DNA of 64,000 nucleotides from Rheinheimera texasensis DSM 17496 (GCF_000711985.1 NZ_JONU01000008.1:1-64000), one strand, 5' to 3'; numbered from the stretch's first letter, positions 45,362 through 56,086 are shown. Numbers and translations: made by a program. Notes: generated by a model from the sequence alone, not told the origin.

Positions 45362-45999
45362 TGGAACTGTGGCAACAGCTGCTGAACCAGTGGCAATTAC
45401 AGACGGCGCTGGAGCTGATAGCGACAGTGCTGGCACTGTCCTATACAGTACTGGCCATTCGTCATAGTTTGTGGTGCTGGCCAGCTGCACTGGCCAGTAC
45501 TGTGCTGACGCTGCAAATTATGCTCAGTGCCAACTTGTACACTGATGCGCTGCTGCAGCTGTATTACGCCGGCATGGCGCTTTATGGCTGGTGGAACTGG
45601 CAGCAACTGCGTAACCAGACTGGTCAGGCGCAGCAAGTGGTCGAGTGGCGCTGGCAACAACATGTGGTATTGATTAGCCTGACAGCGGTGGCTGGGTTGT
45701 GTCTGGGGTTTCTGATGCAGCACTACACAAGTACCGATTTTGCCTGGCTCGGCGCGCAAATCAGTTGTTTTGCTGTGGTGACGACCTATCTGGTCGCGAA
45801 AAAGGTGGTGTCGAACTGGCTGTATTGGATAGTGATTGATGCGGCATCAATTTATATGTATCTGCAAAAAGATCTGTATTTTTTCAGTGCGCTTTTTGTT
45901 ATTTATACGCTGACCGCAGCTTCGGGATATATCGCATGGCGCAGCAACTACCGGCAACAGCAACTGAACAACGCATCTGGCATCTGTGTCAGCGGCTAG
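45358..45999 (+). CDS. pnuT: PnuT-like thiamine transporter (PnuC superfamily)
   Basis: A 213-residue inner-membrane protein with about seven transmembrane segments, of the PnuC superfamily that moves vitamins by facilitated diffusion. The WPAALASTVLTLQIMLSANLYTDA region and the C-terminal WLYWIVIDAASIYMYLQKDL match the family core. In TPP-riboswitch operons this family member is PnuT, which carries thiamine. ATG at 45358 overlaps the previous stop, and its 3' end overlaps the kinase gene by 64 nt. Confidence 0.88.
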   Translation: MMELWQQLLNQWQLQTALELIATVLALSYTVLAIRHSLWCWPAALASTVLTLQIMLSANLYTDALLQLYYAGMALYGWWNWQQLRNQTGQAQQVVEWRWQQHVVLISLTAVAGLCLGFLMQHYTSTDFAWLGAQISCFAVVTTYLVAKKVVSNWLYWIVIDAASIYMYLQKDLYFFSALFVIYTLTAASGYIAWRSNYRQQQLNNASGICVSG

Positions 46000-46832
46000 A
46001 GTTTTTTGCTAATCACCTGCCGCTGGCGTTGCAAAAGCTGGCGGCCAGCAGTACCAACGATAATTATTATGTGCATACCCAGCGTGGACACTATCTGGTA
46101 CGGCATTACAGACCCGGTGTGGCCGGAGTCTGCCGGCAGCAGGAATTACGCTGTCAGCATGCCGCTGCTGCAGTCGGCGTGGCGCCAGCGCCGCTTTGTC
46201 TGAATAACCATCAACGCATTTTAATCAGCGATTTTCTGACCCACAGCCGGCATTTTGACTGGGAGCTGCATCATAACCACATGCTGCAGCTGGTCGAAAA
46301 ATTAGTGCGCTTGCACAAGTTAAAAGTGCAGACGGCAGTGCTTGACCCTTATGTCTATCTGCAGCAACTACGTGACAAGGTGGAGCAACAGCCCTGGTCA
46401 GAACAGGATGAACAGGATTGGCAGCGTTTACGGCAGGCGGCTGCTTTGTTTACTCAGTTACCGGGCGATCAGGTGCTCTGCCATATGGATTTGCACAGCG
46501 GCAATATTCTGTTGCAGCACCAGCAACTATGGTTGATTGATTATGAATATTGTCAGCAGGCGGACAGTGCTTTTGATTTGGCGGCTTTGTGTCTGAATCT
46601 TCAGCTGAATGATACAGAACAGCAGCAGTTGCTGAGCCTGTACCTGCAATTCCGGCCAGAAGCACGTCAGGCGCTGGCTCAACGGTTGCAGTTTGCCACT
46701 TTGTTATACAGCGGATTTTGTTGGTTGTGGTACAAATCGCTGGAGGGAGGCGCCGACAAAGCGAAACTGGCGCAAACTATGTTGCGCCAGTTACAAGTAC
46801 CGTTGTCAGATCCCGCCAAGTCGCTCAGCTAA
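45936..46832 (+). CDS. Aminoglycoside-phosphotransferase-fold kinase, probable thiamine kinase
   Basis: A 298-residue APH/choline-kinase-fold enzyme. The Brenner motif CHMDLHSGNILL (about 183-194) and the metal-binding IDYEYCQQADSAFDLA (about 202-217) carry the catalytic Asp and Asn. In an operon with a TPP riboswitch and PnuT, phosphorylation of imported thiamine would trap it in the cell. ThiK-type activity is therefore likely but inferred. The gene starts inside pnuT with an unusually long 64-nt overlap. Confidence 0.78.
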   Translation: MAQQLPATATEQRIWHLCQRLEFFANHLPLALQKLAASSTNDNYYVHTQRGHYLVRHYRPGVAGVCRQQELRCQHAAAAVGVAPAPLCLNNHQRILISDFLTHSRHFDWELHHNHMLQLVEKLVRLHKLKVQTAVLDPYVYLQQLRDKVEQQPWSEQDEQDWQRLRQAAALFTQLPGDQVLCHMDLHSGNILLQHQQLWLIDYEYCQQADSAFDLAALCLNLQLNDTEQQQLLSLYLQFRPEARQALAQRLQFATLLYSGFCWLWYKSLEGGADKAKLAQTMLRQLQVPLSDPAKSLS

Positions 46833-46988
46833 AACCTTATAGCGTTTGACGTCGTCCTCCTCAAACATAGGTTTCCCTGCGTCGTCCTTGCCAGCCGGGA
46901 CTAATAAATTTTCCCGCGCCAGTCGCTCGACCCGGATATCCTGAATTGATAAAAAAGCCGCTACTTCGGCTACAGTCATTAAAGCCAT
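46806..46988 (-). CDS. Small MerR/excisionase-type helix-turn-helix protein
   Basis: A 60-residue DNA-binding protein. MTVAEVAAFLSIQDIRVERL forms an excisionase/MerR-like winged helix-turn-helix with a short beta wing (FEEDDVKRY) following. Its 3' end overlaps the convergent kinase gene by 27 nt. In-frame ATGs at 46988 and 46979 are both possible starts. The target is unknown. It may control the divergent peptidase gene or act elsewhere. Confidence 0.65.
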   Translation of the reverse strand: MALMTVAEVAAFLSIQDIRVERLARENLLVPAGKDDAGKPMFEEDDVKRYKVLAERLGGI

Positions 46989-47231
46989 GATGGTTTCCTG
47001 CGTGATGTATCTCGTTAATATAAGCGCAGAAATTCTGCTTTGTGAATACTGAAGGCCGGTACAAAGGTTAACTTAACCAATTAAGCCCGGAAATAATCCT
47101 TCCTTACACTTTAATCGCCTGCTGTGGCTGAGATTTAGCCGCATAGCGCTGGGCAGTGTTGTGGCGGATATGTTAAATATGCAAGGTTGTCATAGCACAC
47201 GCATGAAGCAAAAAAATTACAGGAAACCAAT

Positions 47232-49367
47232 ATGGCGAAGAAAACAAACTTACCCTGGGCGACACTACTCGGAGCCAGCGCCGTGCTGATCAGCGGGCTG
47301 AGTCAGGCCAGTCAGCCGGTGCAGGCACCGGTAGCGGCGCAAGTTCCTTACACAGTAAAATCGCCGCATGGCGACCGGGTTGATCCTTATTACTGGATGC
47401 GGGACGACAAACGGCAGGACCCAAAGGTGCTGGCGCATCTGCAGGCCGAAAATGCTTATTACCAGCAATATGCCGGTAAATATCAGGACCTGACCAAAAC
47501 ACTGACCGACGAAATCATCGGCCGGGTCAAGCAGGACGACAGTTCTGTACCAGCGAAAAAAGGCGATTACAGCTTCTATACCCGGTTTGAAACTGGTCAG
47601 CAGTATCCCATCTATCTGCGCAAAGTGCTGAAAACCGGTGAAGAGCAGGTGCTGCTTGATGTGAACAAAATGGCGGCTGGCAAAGATTTTTATCAGATTG
47701 GTAATTATGCTGTCAGTCCGGACCAAAAACTGCTGGCTTATGCTGAAGATACCAATGGCCGGCGTCAGTACACAGTCCGTATCCGTGATTTAACTACCGG
47801 CAAAGATCTGCCAGACAGCATCACTGGTGTTGAAGCCTCGCTAGCCTGGTCGTCCGACAGCAAGCATCTGTTTTATATTGAAAAAGACAAACAGACTTTG
47901 TTAGGCAACAAGATTCGCCGCCACCAGCTCGGTGAAGCGGTTGCCAAAGACGTGCTGATGTACGAAGAAAAAGACAACAGTTTTTATACCGGTATTGGTA
48001 ACAGCAGCGATGACCAGTTTGTGGTGTTGTGGCTAGGCAGTACTGTGTCTTCGGAGATCCGGGTATTACCGGCCAATCAGCCGACCGGCGAGTTTAAAGC
48101 GCTGGCACCGCGCCAACGCGATTTTAAATATGAAGCCGACCATTTAGGCAATCGATGGATTATCAGCACCGACTGGAACGCACCCAATAACCGCATTATG
48201 GCGGTGGCGGACAACCAAATCGGCGACCGCTCGCGCTGGACTGAATTGTTGCCACACGACAAAAACGTGTTTATTGAATCTTTCCAACTGTTTAACGACT
48301 ATTTGGCCATTAATGAGCGCAGTGAAGGCATTAATCGCATTCGGGTGTTACCGTGGCAAAACCCTGCCAAGGCCAGTTATATCAGTTCGGATGAACCGGT
48401 TTATGTCGCGTCAACTGACGTCAATCTGGAGCAAAACACTGAGTGGCTGCGCTACAGCTATACCTCGCTGACCACGCCTAACTCGATTTATGAAGTGAAT
48501 CTGAAAACCGGCGAGAAAAAACTGCTGAAACAACAGGAAGTGCTGGGTGGGTTTGACCGGGCGAACTATGTGACTGAGCGGGTCTGGGCGGAAGCCCGTG
48601 ATGGTACTAAAGTGCCGGTGAGTTTGTTGTACCGCAAAGGCTTCAAAAAAGATGGTTCAGCACCGCTGTATCAATACGCTTACGGCTCCTATGGTTCGTC
48701 AACAGCACCAAGCTTCCGCTCCAGCGTGTTGTCATTGGTCGACCGTGGATTTGTCTATGCTATTGCCCATATCCGCGGTGGTCAGGAGATGGGCCGTCAC
48801 TGGTATGAAGATGGTAAGTTACTGAAAAAAATTAATACTTTCACTGACTTCATTGATGTCACTGACTATCTGGTGAAACACCAGTATGCGGCGAAAGACA
48901 AAGTCTTTGGCATGGGCGGCAGCGCTGGTGGTTTGTTGATGGGCGCTGTGGCCAATATGGCGCCGGAAAAATATCGTGGTTTAGTAGCGCATGTGCCTTT
49001 TGTGGATGTCGTGACCACTATGCTGGATGAATCTATTCCGCTGACGACCAATGAGTTTGACGAGTGGGGCAATCCGAAACAAAAAGCCTATTACGACTAT
49101 ATGTTGTCGTATTCCCCTTATGACCAGGTGAAAAAGCAGGCGTATCCGGCATTGCTGGTCACTACCGGTCTGCATGACTCGCAAGTCCAGTATTTTGAAC
49201 CAGCGAAGTGGGTCGCTAAACTCAGAACCCATAAAACCGATACACAGCCATTATTATTCCGTACCAATATGGAAGCGGGTCATGGCGGCAAATCCGGCCG
49301 GTTCTCGCGTTTAAAAGAGGTGGCTGAGGAATATGCTTTTGTACTGTCGCTGCTTGATAAGAAGTAA
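47232..49367 (+). CDS. ptrB: Oligopeptidase B (S9A serine peptidase) with signal peptide
   Basis: A 711-residue prolyl-oligopeptidase-family enzyme, here of the oligopeptidase B type that cuts peptides after basic residues. A signal peptide (about 1-28, cleavage after SQA) suggests a periplasmic location, unlike cytoplasmic E. coli PtrB. The N-terminal beta-propeller spans about 80-430. The catalytic domain has the serine in GMGGSAGGLLMG near 560, Asp in GLHDSQVQYFEP near 645 and His in EAGHGGKSGRF near 682. A strong terminator follows. Confidence 0.88.
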   Translation: MAKKTNLPWATLLGASAVLISGLSQASQPVQAPVAAQVPYTVKSPHGDRVDPYYWMRDDKRQDPKVLAHLQAENAYYQQYAGKYQDLTKTLTDEIIGRVKQDDSSVPAKKGDYSFYTRFETGQQYPIYLRKVLKTGEEQVLLDVNKMAAGKDFYQIGNYAVSPDQKLLAYAEDTNGRRQYTVRIRDLTTGKDLPDSITGVEASLAWSSDSKHLFYIEKDKQTLLGNKIRRHQLGEAVAKDVLMYEEKDNSFYTGIGNSSDDQFVVLWLGSTVSSEIRVLPANQPTGEFKALAPRQRDFKYEADHLGNRWIISTDWNAPNNRIMAVADNQIGDRSRWTELLPHDKNVFIESFQLFNDYLAINERSEGINRIRVLPWQNPAKASYISSDEPVYVASTDVNLEQNTEWLRYSYTSLTTPNSIYEVNLKTGEKKLLKQQEVLGGFDRANYVTERVWAEARDGTKVPVSLLYRKGFKKDGSAPLYQYAYGSYGSSTAPSFRSSVLSLVDRGFVYAIAHIRGGQEMGRHWYEDGKLLKKINTFTDFIDVTDYLVKHQYAAKDKVFGMGGSAGGLLMGAVANMAPEKYRGLVAHVPFVDVVTTMLDESIPLTTNEFDEWGNPKQKAYYDYMLSYSPYDQVKKQAYPALLVTTGLHDSQVQYFEPAKWVAKLRTHKTDTQPLLFRTNMEAGHGGKSGRFSRLKEVAEEYAFVLSLLDKK

Positions 49368-49400
49368 ATATTAATCAGTAAGATAATTGTTCGACCACCG

Positions 49401-49426
49401 AACCCGGCCACCTGGCCGGGTTTTTC
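49401..49426 (+). terminator. Intrinsic terminator after the oligopeptidase B gene
   Basis: AACCCGGCCA (49401-49410), CC, TGGCCGGGTT (49413-49422) followed by TTTC. A strong GC stem. Confidence 0.85.
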
Positions 49427-49709
49427 ATTTTGCGTAGACAGTTGACGTGGCGCTGCTTGCACTGCCACAGCCAACGGTAGCCTCAGTTTACTGGTCGCAA
49501 ATTTCAGCCTGTATTCATAAATGTCATGTCGCTGCCATAGACATTTTTCCCTGAACTCGGGTATAAGAAACTGACGTCGTTGATGTTTTTCGGGACTTTT
49601 GCCTGCCTGACCTACTGGTTGCACAGGCGAAACAGCGCAATTACGCTACATTCAAAGTTAGTTGTAAGCTGTTAACGAATAAATCAGATAATAACAAGTG
49701 AGATCCTCT
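49427..49709. other. Intergenic region upstream of nhaB
   Basis: No gene is supported here. TTGCAC (49619-49624), a 17-nt spacer and TACGCT (49642-49647) form a plausible sigma-70 promoter for nhaB about 60 nt before its start. Nothing else notable is seen. Confidence 0.45.
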
Positions 49710-51278
49710 ATGAAACCATCAGGCATGGCGCTTGCGCTTTACACCAATTTCCTCGGGCAGTCGCCCAACTGGTACAAACTCACCATTATCGCGTTTATGT
49801 TTCTGAATCCTTTAGTTTTTATTCAGAATCCTTATGTCGCCGGCTGGTTGCTGGTCATAGAGTTTATTTTCACCCTGGCGATGGCGTTAAAATGCTACCC
49901 GCTGCTGCCCGGTGGTTTACTGGCGATCCAGGCGATAGCGATGGGCATGACCAGCACTGAAAAGGTCATGCACGAAGTGTCGATTAATATTGAAGTGATC
50001 CTGTTGCTGGTTTTCATGGTGGCAGGTATTCACTTTGTCAAAGATCTGCTGTTGTTTGTGTTTACCAAGCTTTTGATCCGCGTTCGTTCAAAGACGATGA
50101 TTTCATTGGCTTTTGTTTTAATGTCGGCGTTTTTATCGGCCTTTTTGGACGCGCTGACCGTTATTGCGGTGATCATCGGGGTCGGCGTCGGCTTCTATGC
50201 GATTTATCATAAGATTTCGTCAGGTAAGACCTTTGTTGACCCGCATGATCACACCGTTGACCATGAAGTCGTCGAGTTGTCCCGGGCTGACCTGGATGCC
50301 TTCCGTGGTTTTTTGCGCAACTTATTAATGCATGCCGGTGTAGGTACTGCTTTGGGTGGCGTGTCTACGATGGTGGGGGAGCCGCAAAACCTGATTATCG
50401 CGGCGGCGGTGGGTTGGGATTTTGCTGAATTTGCCCTGCGGATGTCCGCGATTTCTATTCCAATTCTCATCTGCGGCATGTTGACGACAGTCGTTGTCGA
50501 AAAATTCGGCTGGTTTGATTTTGGTGTGCGTTTACCTGTCGCGGTGCAAGATGTGCTGATTGCTTATGACAATTATCAAACCTCACGCATGCAGGCTGCT
50601 GACATCACCAAGCTGTGGACGCAAGGCGTTATCGCTGTGTTGTTGATTCTTTGCCTGAGTTTGCATATTGCCTCTGTGGGTTTAATTGGTCTGATGGTCA
50701 TCATTCTGGCGACCACGTTTTGTGGTGTTACCGATGAACATGCGATTGGCCATGCCTTTAAAGAAGCATTGCCTTTCACCGCTTTATTAGTCGTATTTTT
50801 TGCGGTGGTTGCAGTCATTATTGACCAGCATCTGTTTACTCCGGTGATTCATTGGGTGTTGACCTTTGACGGTCAGTTGCAGCTGGCGGTGTTGTTTATG
50901 GCAAACGGCGTGCTGTCGATGGTCAGCGATAATGTCTTTGTCGGCACTGTGTATATCAGTGAAGTCAAAGCTGCATGGGAGGCCGGACGCATCAGCCGCG
51001 AACAGTTTGAGATGTTAGCCATTGCCATTAATGCCGGGACTAACCTGCCAAGCGTTGCAACGCCAAATGGTCAGGCGGCTTTTCTGTTCCTGCTGACCAG
51101 TGCTTTGGCGCCGTTGATCAGACTGTCGTATATGAAGATGGTTTGGATGGCGTTGCCATATACTATTGTTTTGGCGGTTGTGGGGCTGCTTTCAACTGTT
51201 TTCCTGTTGCCAGAAGTGACACACTATTTCTACAGTGTGGGTTGGATCCATCATTATGTGCCGGGGGCGGCGCATTAA
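49710..51278 (+). CDS. nhaB: Na+/H+ antiporter NhaB
   Basis: A 522-residue inner-membrane antiporter that expels sodium in exchange for protons. About twelve transmembrane segments are evident. Family sequence includes [31 protein letters not shown] and [23 protein letters not shown] at 49710 begins [14 protein letters not shown]; an in-frame GTG lies at 49698. It stands next to the mrp operon, consistent with a saline or alkaline habitat. Confidence 0.96.
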   Translation: MKPSGMALALYTNFLGQSPNWYKLTIIAFMFLNPLVFIQNPYVAGWLLVIEFIFTLAMALKCYPLLPGGLLAIQAIAMGMTSTEKVMHEVSINIEVILLLVFMVAGIHFVKDLLLFVFTKLLIRVRSKTMISLAFVLMSAFLSAFLDALTVIAVIIGVGVGFYAIYHKISSGKTFVDPHDHTVDHEVVELSRADLDAFRGFLRNLLMHAGVGTALGGVSTMVGEPQNLIIAAAVGWDFAEFALRMSAISIPILICGMLTTVVVEKFGWFDFGVRLPVAVQDVLIAYDNYQTSRMQAADITKLWTQGVIAVLLILCLSLHIASVGLIGLMVIILATTFCGVTDEHAIGHAFKEALPFTALLVVFFAVVAVIIDQHLFTPVIHWVLTFDGQLQLAVLFMANGVLSMVSDNVFVGTVYISEVKAAWEAGRISREQFEMLAIAINAGTNLPSVATPNGQAAFLFLLTSALAPLIRLSYMKMVWMALPYTIVLAVVGLLSTVFLLPEVTHYFYSVGWIHHYVPGAAH

Positions 51279-51450
51279 TTTATCGCTGAAAACGGGGTAT
51301 TCACCGGTCTGAATACTCCGTTCAGCGCTACGGGTCTTGAAAATTGCCTGTCCCACCCAGACTGGCAGCATGACTGGTTTAATTTGTGATGTGATACTGT
51401 GCGGGCTTTGGGCTGGTTTCAGCATTCACATCTGCTGAAGAGGTTCTGGC

Positions 51451-54252
51451 ATGGCGTTATTACTACCGTGGATTTTGTCCATCCCTCTGTTCAGTATCGT
51501 TATTCTGCTGTTGTTCCGTCAGCTGTCCCGAAATCAACAAACCCTCATCGCACTTTTAGCGCCAATTGCAGGCTTGTTGCTGTTGGCGCCGATGATCCCT
51601 GATTTGCTACAAGGTGCGGTGTTTCAACAGCAATGGCAATGGTTGCCGGTATTGGGCCTGCAATGGACATTCCGCTTAGATGCTTTAGCGCTGTTATTTA
51701 GTTTCTTGATTTTCGGCATTGGCTTGTTGGTGATTTTTTACGCCCGCTATTACCTCAGCGCTTCCGATCCGATGCCGCGGTTTTATGCCAGCTTGTTGCT
51801 GTTTATGCTGGCGATGCTCGGGATTGTGCTGTCCGGTAATGTGCTGCAGCTCTGGATGTTTTGGGAGCTGACCAGCATCAGTTCATTTTTACTGATTAGT
51901 TATTGGTCACACCGCTCTGACGCCCGCAAAGGCGCCCGTCTGGCGCTGACAGTGACGGCCGCAGGTGGCCTGGCGTTACTGGTCGGTTTGATTTTGCTTG
52001 GTCAGGTTGCCGGCAGTTATCAGCTCGATGTGATCTTAAGTAAAGGCCCGCAGATTATTGCTGATGCGCAGTATCCGCTGATCCTGGTACTGATTTTATT
52101 GGGCGCTTTTACCAAATCTGCGCAGTTTCCGTTTCATTTCTGGTTACCCAATGCGATGGCTGCGCCAACACCGGTCAGTGCCTATCTGCACTCGGCGACC
52201 ATGGTCAAAGCCGGCATTTTCTTATTAATCAGGCTGTATCCGGCCATTGCCGGCACCGACTTGTGGTTTAGTCTGGTCAGTCTCGCTGGCTTATTAACCT
52301 TGTTAACCGGCGCTTATTTTGCGTTGTTTCAGCACGACATCAAGGGCTTATTGGCCTATTCAACGATTTCGCATCTGGGTTTGATCACACTGTTACTTGG
52401 CCTGGATACTGATTTGGCTACAGTGGCAGCGATTTTCCACATCATCAACCATGCGGTGTTCAAAGCATCGTTATTTATGGCGGCCGGCATTATCGACCAT
52501 GAAACCGGTTCGCGGGATATGCGGAAAATCAATGGCTTATGGCATTTTATGCCGGTGACCGCCAGTCTGGCGATGGTGGCGGCCGCGTCAATGGCCGGGG
52601 TGCCGCTATTGAATGGTTTTTTATCGAAGGAAATGTTTTTCAGTCAGACGCTGCACCAGAGTGTGCTCGGCGCGCTCAGCTGGTTGTTGCCGCTGCTGGC
52701 AACGCTTGCTGCGGTGTTTTCGGTCGCTTATTCGGCCCGCTTTATTCATGATGTATTTTTTAACGGCAAGCCGATCGGCCTCGACAAAATCCCCCATGAG
52801 CCACCGCGTTATATGCGGGTGCCGATGGAAGTGTTGGTGGCATTGTGTATTGGCGTCGGTGTGTTCCCACAGTGGCTGGTGGGCGATATCCTGTTGGCCG
52901 CCTCTACTGCCGCCTTACAACAGACGCCGCCGGCCTACAGCCTGGCCTTGTGGCATGGTCTGAATCTGCCGTTACTGATGAGTGTGGTCGCATTTGTCGC
53001 CGGTATTGTGCTTTATATCAACCGTAAAGAATTATTCCTGTTTCAGGCCGGTTTTCAGTCAACGCTGGCTATTCATCGTTTTGAGGGGCAAGTTCAACGG
53101 TTAGTCCAGCGCTGCCGGCAGTTCAGCCAATGGGCTGAACCAGGTAGACTGCAATGGTACATAGCGGCGATGTTGTGGGCTACGGTGTTGCTGGCTGGCT
53201 ATCCGTTGTTACAGCTGAATTCGTTACAAGGTGAGAGAGGGTTGCTGCCAACAGACTGGTTCAGTGCGGTGTTAGTTGTCATCATGGTGCTGGCAGCTAT
53301 GGCTACTGTGATCTGGCAACGTCAGCGATTACTGGCGCTCATTATGATTTCAGTGGTCGGACTGATGCTGAGTTTATTATTTATCCGTTTCTCCGCACCT
53401 GATTTGGCATTGACGCAGCTGGCGGTAGAAGTCGCGACTGCTGTGTTATTGATGCTGGCGCTGTATTTCCTGCCACACCGCAGCCCAAAGCAAAGCGCAC
53501 ACGCCACTTTGTTACGCGACCTGATATTGGCTGGCAGTTGCGCTATTGTCGTCGGCAGTCTGGCTTACCTGATGCTGACACATCAGGCCGATTCGGTATC
53601 ATCTTATTTCCTCGCCAATGCGAAATCCGGCGGTGGTGGCACCAATGTGGTCAATGTGATCCTGGTCGACTTCCGTGGTTTTGATACCTTTGGCGAAATT
53701 ACGGTATTAGGGATTGCAGCGCTGGGTATTTACAAACTGCTGACCGGCATTCCGCGCTTTAAACCCAGCGCTGACGCAGATGGCCGCAGCTGGGCGCTGG
53801 ACGCACATCCGTTGCTGCTGCGCGTGGTGTCCCAAGGTCTGTTGCCGCTGGCGCTGCTGGTATCAGTGTATCTGTTCTTCCGCGGTCACAATTTACCAGG
53901 TGGCGGTTTTGTCGCCGGTCTGGTCACTGCTGTGGCGCTGATCATGCAGTACATCGCGCATGGCGTGGATTGGGTCAAGCCGCGGTTAAACCTGCAGTTT
54001 TCTGCGCTAGTTGCCAGCGGCATTTTAATCGCATGGTTGACCGGCGCCTTCAGCTGGTTGTTCGGCAAGCCGTTTTTAACCTCATGGTTTGATTACTTTG
54101 ATATTCCGCTGTTAGGACAAATTGAACTGGCCAGTGCAATAGCCTTTGATTTGGGCGTGTACCTGACGGTTGTGGGTTCGACCTTATTGATTTTGGCGAA
54201 TCTTGGCAAACTCACCACCCGGCATAAACCAGAACACCGAGGACAAATCTGA
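51451..54252 (+). CDS. mrpA: Mrp Na+/H+ antiporter subunit A (fused MrpA-MrpB)
   Basis: A 933-residue membrane protein, the largest subunit of the Mrp cation/proton antiporter and related to complex I NuoL. It has about twenty transmembrane segments, with the proton-channel core MFWELTSISSFLLISYW and FHFWLPNAMAAPTPVSAYLH. The C-terminal part (from about 760, FRGHNLPGGGFVAGLVTAVA) is MrpB, fused here as in group 2 mrp operons. ATG follows GAGG. Stop and mrpC start overlap (one base). Confidence 0.95.
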   Translation: MALLLPWILSIPLFSIVILLLFRQLSRNQQTLIALLAPIAGLLLLAPMIPDLLQGAVFQQQWQWLPVLGLQWTFRLDALALLFSFLIFGIGLLVIFYARYYLSASDPMPRFYASLLLFMLAMLGIVLSGNVLQLWMFWELTSISSFLLISYWSHRSDARKGARLALTVTAAGGLALLVGLILLGQVAGSYQLDVILSKGPQIIADAQYPLILVLILLGAFTKSAQFPFHFWLPNAMAAPTPVSAYLHSATMVKAGIFLLIRLYPAIAGTDLWFSLVSLAGLLTLLTGAYFALFQHDIKGLLAYSTISHLGLITLLLGLDTDLATVAAIFHIINHAVFKASLFMAAGIIDHETGSRDMRKINGLWHFMPVTASLAMVAAASMAGVPLLNGFLSKEMFFSQTLHQSVLGALSWLLPLLATLAAVFSVAYSARFIHDVFFNGKPIGLDKIPHEPPRYMRVPMEVLVALCIGVGVFPQWLVGDILLAASTAALQQTPPAYSLALWHGLNLPLLMSVVAFVAGIVLYINRKELFLFQAGFQSTLAIHRFEGQVQRLVQRCRQFSQWAEPGRLQWYIAAMLWATVLLAGYPLLQLNSLQGERGLLPTDWFSAVLVVIMVLAAMATVIWQRQRLLALIMISVVGLMLSLLFIRFSAPDLALTQLAVEVATAVLLMLALYFLPHRSPKQSAHATLLRDLILAGSCAIVVGSLAYLMLTHQADSVSSYFLANAKSGGGGTNVVNVILVDFRGFDTFGEITVLGIAALGIYKLLTGIPRFKPSADADGRSWALDAHPLLLRVVSQGLLPLALLVSVYLFFRGHNLPGGGFVAGLVTAVALIMQYIAHGVDWVKPRLNLQFSALVASGILIAWLTGAFSWLFGKPFLTSWFDYFDIPLLGQIELASAIAFDLGVYLTVVGSTLLILANLGKLTTRHKPEHRGQI

Positions 54253-54593
54253 TGGAACTGCTCATCGCTATTGCTATTGGTTTGCTGACCGGATGTGGCG
54301 TATTACTGATTTTACGGGGGCGTACTTTCGCTGTGATGCTTGGCCTGACGATGTTGTCTTATGCCGTTAATCTGTTCATTTTTGTCAGTGGCGGGCTTAC
54401 TGCCGGGGCAGGCGCTGTACTGGGTGCCTCGGAGCAATATGCTGACCCGTTGCCACAGGCCTTAGTGCTGACGGCGATTGTGATAGGTTTTGCCATGACG
54501 GCTTTTCTGGTGGTACTGGCTATCCGCGCCCGGGCTGAACTTGGGCACGATGAAGTGGATCTGCAAAAACCAAACACGCGGGGAGGTGCCTGA
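54252..54593 (+). CDS. mrpC: Mrp antiporter subunit C
   Basis: A 113-residue NuoK-like membrane subunit with three transmembrane helices; FVSGGLTAGAG and DPLPQALVLTAIVIGFAMTA are the usual MrpC sequence. Its start overlaps the mrpA stop and its end overlaps mrpD, so translation is coupled. Confidence 0.95.
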   Translation: MELLIAIAIGLLTGCGVLLILRGRTFAVMLGLTMLSYAVNLFIFVSGGLTAGAGAVLGASEQYADPLPQALVLTAIVIGFAMTAFLVVLAIRARAELGHDEVDLQKPNTRGGA

Positions 54594-56086
54594 TGCAACA
54601 TCTGCCCATCCTGCCTGTTCTGCTGCCAGCATTGTTTGCGGTGTTATTGTTGCTGCAACCACAGCAGGCGTCTGTAAAATTCCGGCGTGTCGGTAGTGTG
54701 CTGGCGATGCTGTTGAATCTGTTAGTTGCAACCGCGTTGCTGTGGCAACAAACCAATGTACCGGCCAGTCATTATCTGCTGGGTAACTGGCCGGAACCCT
54801 TTGGTATTCTGCTGGTGGCTGACCAGTTATCTTCGCTGTTTGTCTGGCTGACGACTTTGCTGACGCTGGCGGTTGCTGTTTACAGCTGTGCCGGTGACGA
54901 TGAAAAAGGCGCGTACTTTCACCCGCTACTGCATTTTTTGCTGATGGGCCTCAATGGCGCTTTTCTCACCGGCGACTTGTTTAACCTCTTTGTATTTTTT
55001 GAAGTGCTGTTGATTGCCTCTTACGGTTTGCTGGTGCACGGCGGCGGCAAAAAGCGGATCCACTCAGCGCTGCATTATGTAGTGCTGAATCTGGTGGGTT
55101 CTGCTCTGTTTTTACTGGCGCTGGCTTTGTTGTATGCGATGCTTGGTTCTTTGCATATGGCGGATATGGCGCAGCACATCAGTACGTTAACGCCGTCTGA
55201 AACGCTGGGCGTCAAGGCTGCAGCCGGTTTGTTGCTCATCGTCTTTGGCTTAAAAGCCGCGCTGTTGCCGTTACATTTCTGGTTGCCGGCCGCTTACAGC
55301 CAGGCCAGTGCTCCGGTCGCAGCTGTGTTCGCTGTGATGACCAAAGTTGGCGTTTATAGCCTGCTGCGGGTCTTTGGCCTGCTGTTTGGCGCCAGCGCCG
55401 GCGCTTTGACAGGTTACGGTGATGCCTTGCTGTGGTGGGGGGGCTTACTGACGATGCTGCTGGCTGCTGCTATGGTCCTGGCCGCCGTGGATTTAAAGAA
55501 GCTGGCGGCAGCGCTGGTGCTGCTGTCGGCCGGCACCTTGCTGGCCGCACTTGGTAGCGGCAACGCACAAGTGAAAGCCGCCGCACTCTATTATGCGGTA
55601 CATTCCAGCTGGATTGGCGCCATTTGGTATCTGCTGTCGGATCTGATCGCCCGGCAGCGTGGCAGTGTTGGCGACCGATTGGTCCCCGGGCCGCGTCTAC
55701 CGCAGGCGACTCTATTGGGCTGGCTTTTTGTATTCAGTGCTTTGGTGGTGATTGGTATGCCGCCGTTCTCGGGCTTTGTCGCGAAGTTATGGTTGATCCA
55801 GGGGCTCAGCACGACTTCGCATGGCATGTTGCTGATTGGCATATTGTTGCTCAGTAGTCTGGCAGTGCTGGTGGCATTCAGCCGTGCCGGCAGCGTGTTG
55901 TTCTGGCGTGCTCAACCGCCAATTGCCAGCGCGACACCAACAATTATTCCTTCAGAGCGGACTCAGGTGTTTGCCATCGTCCTGCTGCTATTGGCAGGCC
56001 TGCAGCTGGTCGTTTTTGGCCAGTGGTGGACGCAGTTCTGCGCTGATGCGATAGCGCAGTTAACTGCTGTGAGTGGAGGTTACTGA
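54593..56086 (+). CDS. mrpD: Mrp antiporter subunit D
   Basis: A 497-residue NuoL/M/N-like proton-translocating subunit with about fourteen transmembrane segments. NGAFLTGDLFNLFVFFEVLL and LPLHFWLPAAYSQASAPVAA contain the conserved Glu and Lys regions of this family. It begins at the overlap with mrpC and ends at the overlap with mrpE. Confidence 0.95.
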   Translation: MQHLPILPVLLPALFAVLLLLQPQQASVKFRRVGSVLAMLLNLLVATALLWQQTNVPASHYLLGNWPEPFGILLVADQLSSLFVWLTTLLTLAVAVYSCAGDDEKGAYFHPLLHFLLMGLNGAFLTGDLFNLFVFFEVLLIASYGLLVHGGGKKRIHSALHYVVLNLVGSALFLLALALLYAMLGSLHMADMAQHISTLTPSETLGVKAAAGLLLIVFGLKAALLPLHFWLPAAYSQASAPVAAVFAVMTKVGVYSLLRVFGLLFGASAGALTGYGDALLWWGGLLTMLLAAAMVLAAVDLKKLAAALVLLSAGTLLAALGSGNAQVKAAALYYAVHSSWIGAIWYLLSDLIARQRGSVGDRLVPGPRLPQATLLGWLFVFSALVVIGMPPFSGFVAKLWLIQGLSTTSHGMLLIGILLLSSLAVLVAFSRAGSVLFWRAQPPIASATPTIIPSERTQVFAIVLLLLAGLQLVVFGQWWTQFCADAIAQLTAVSGGY

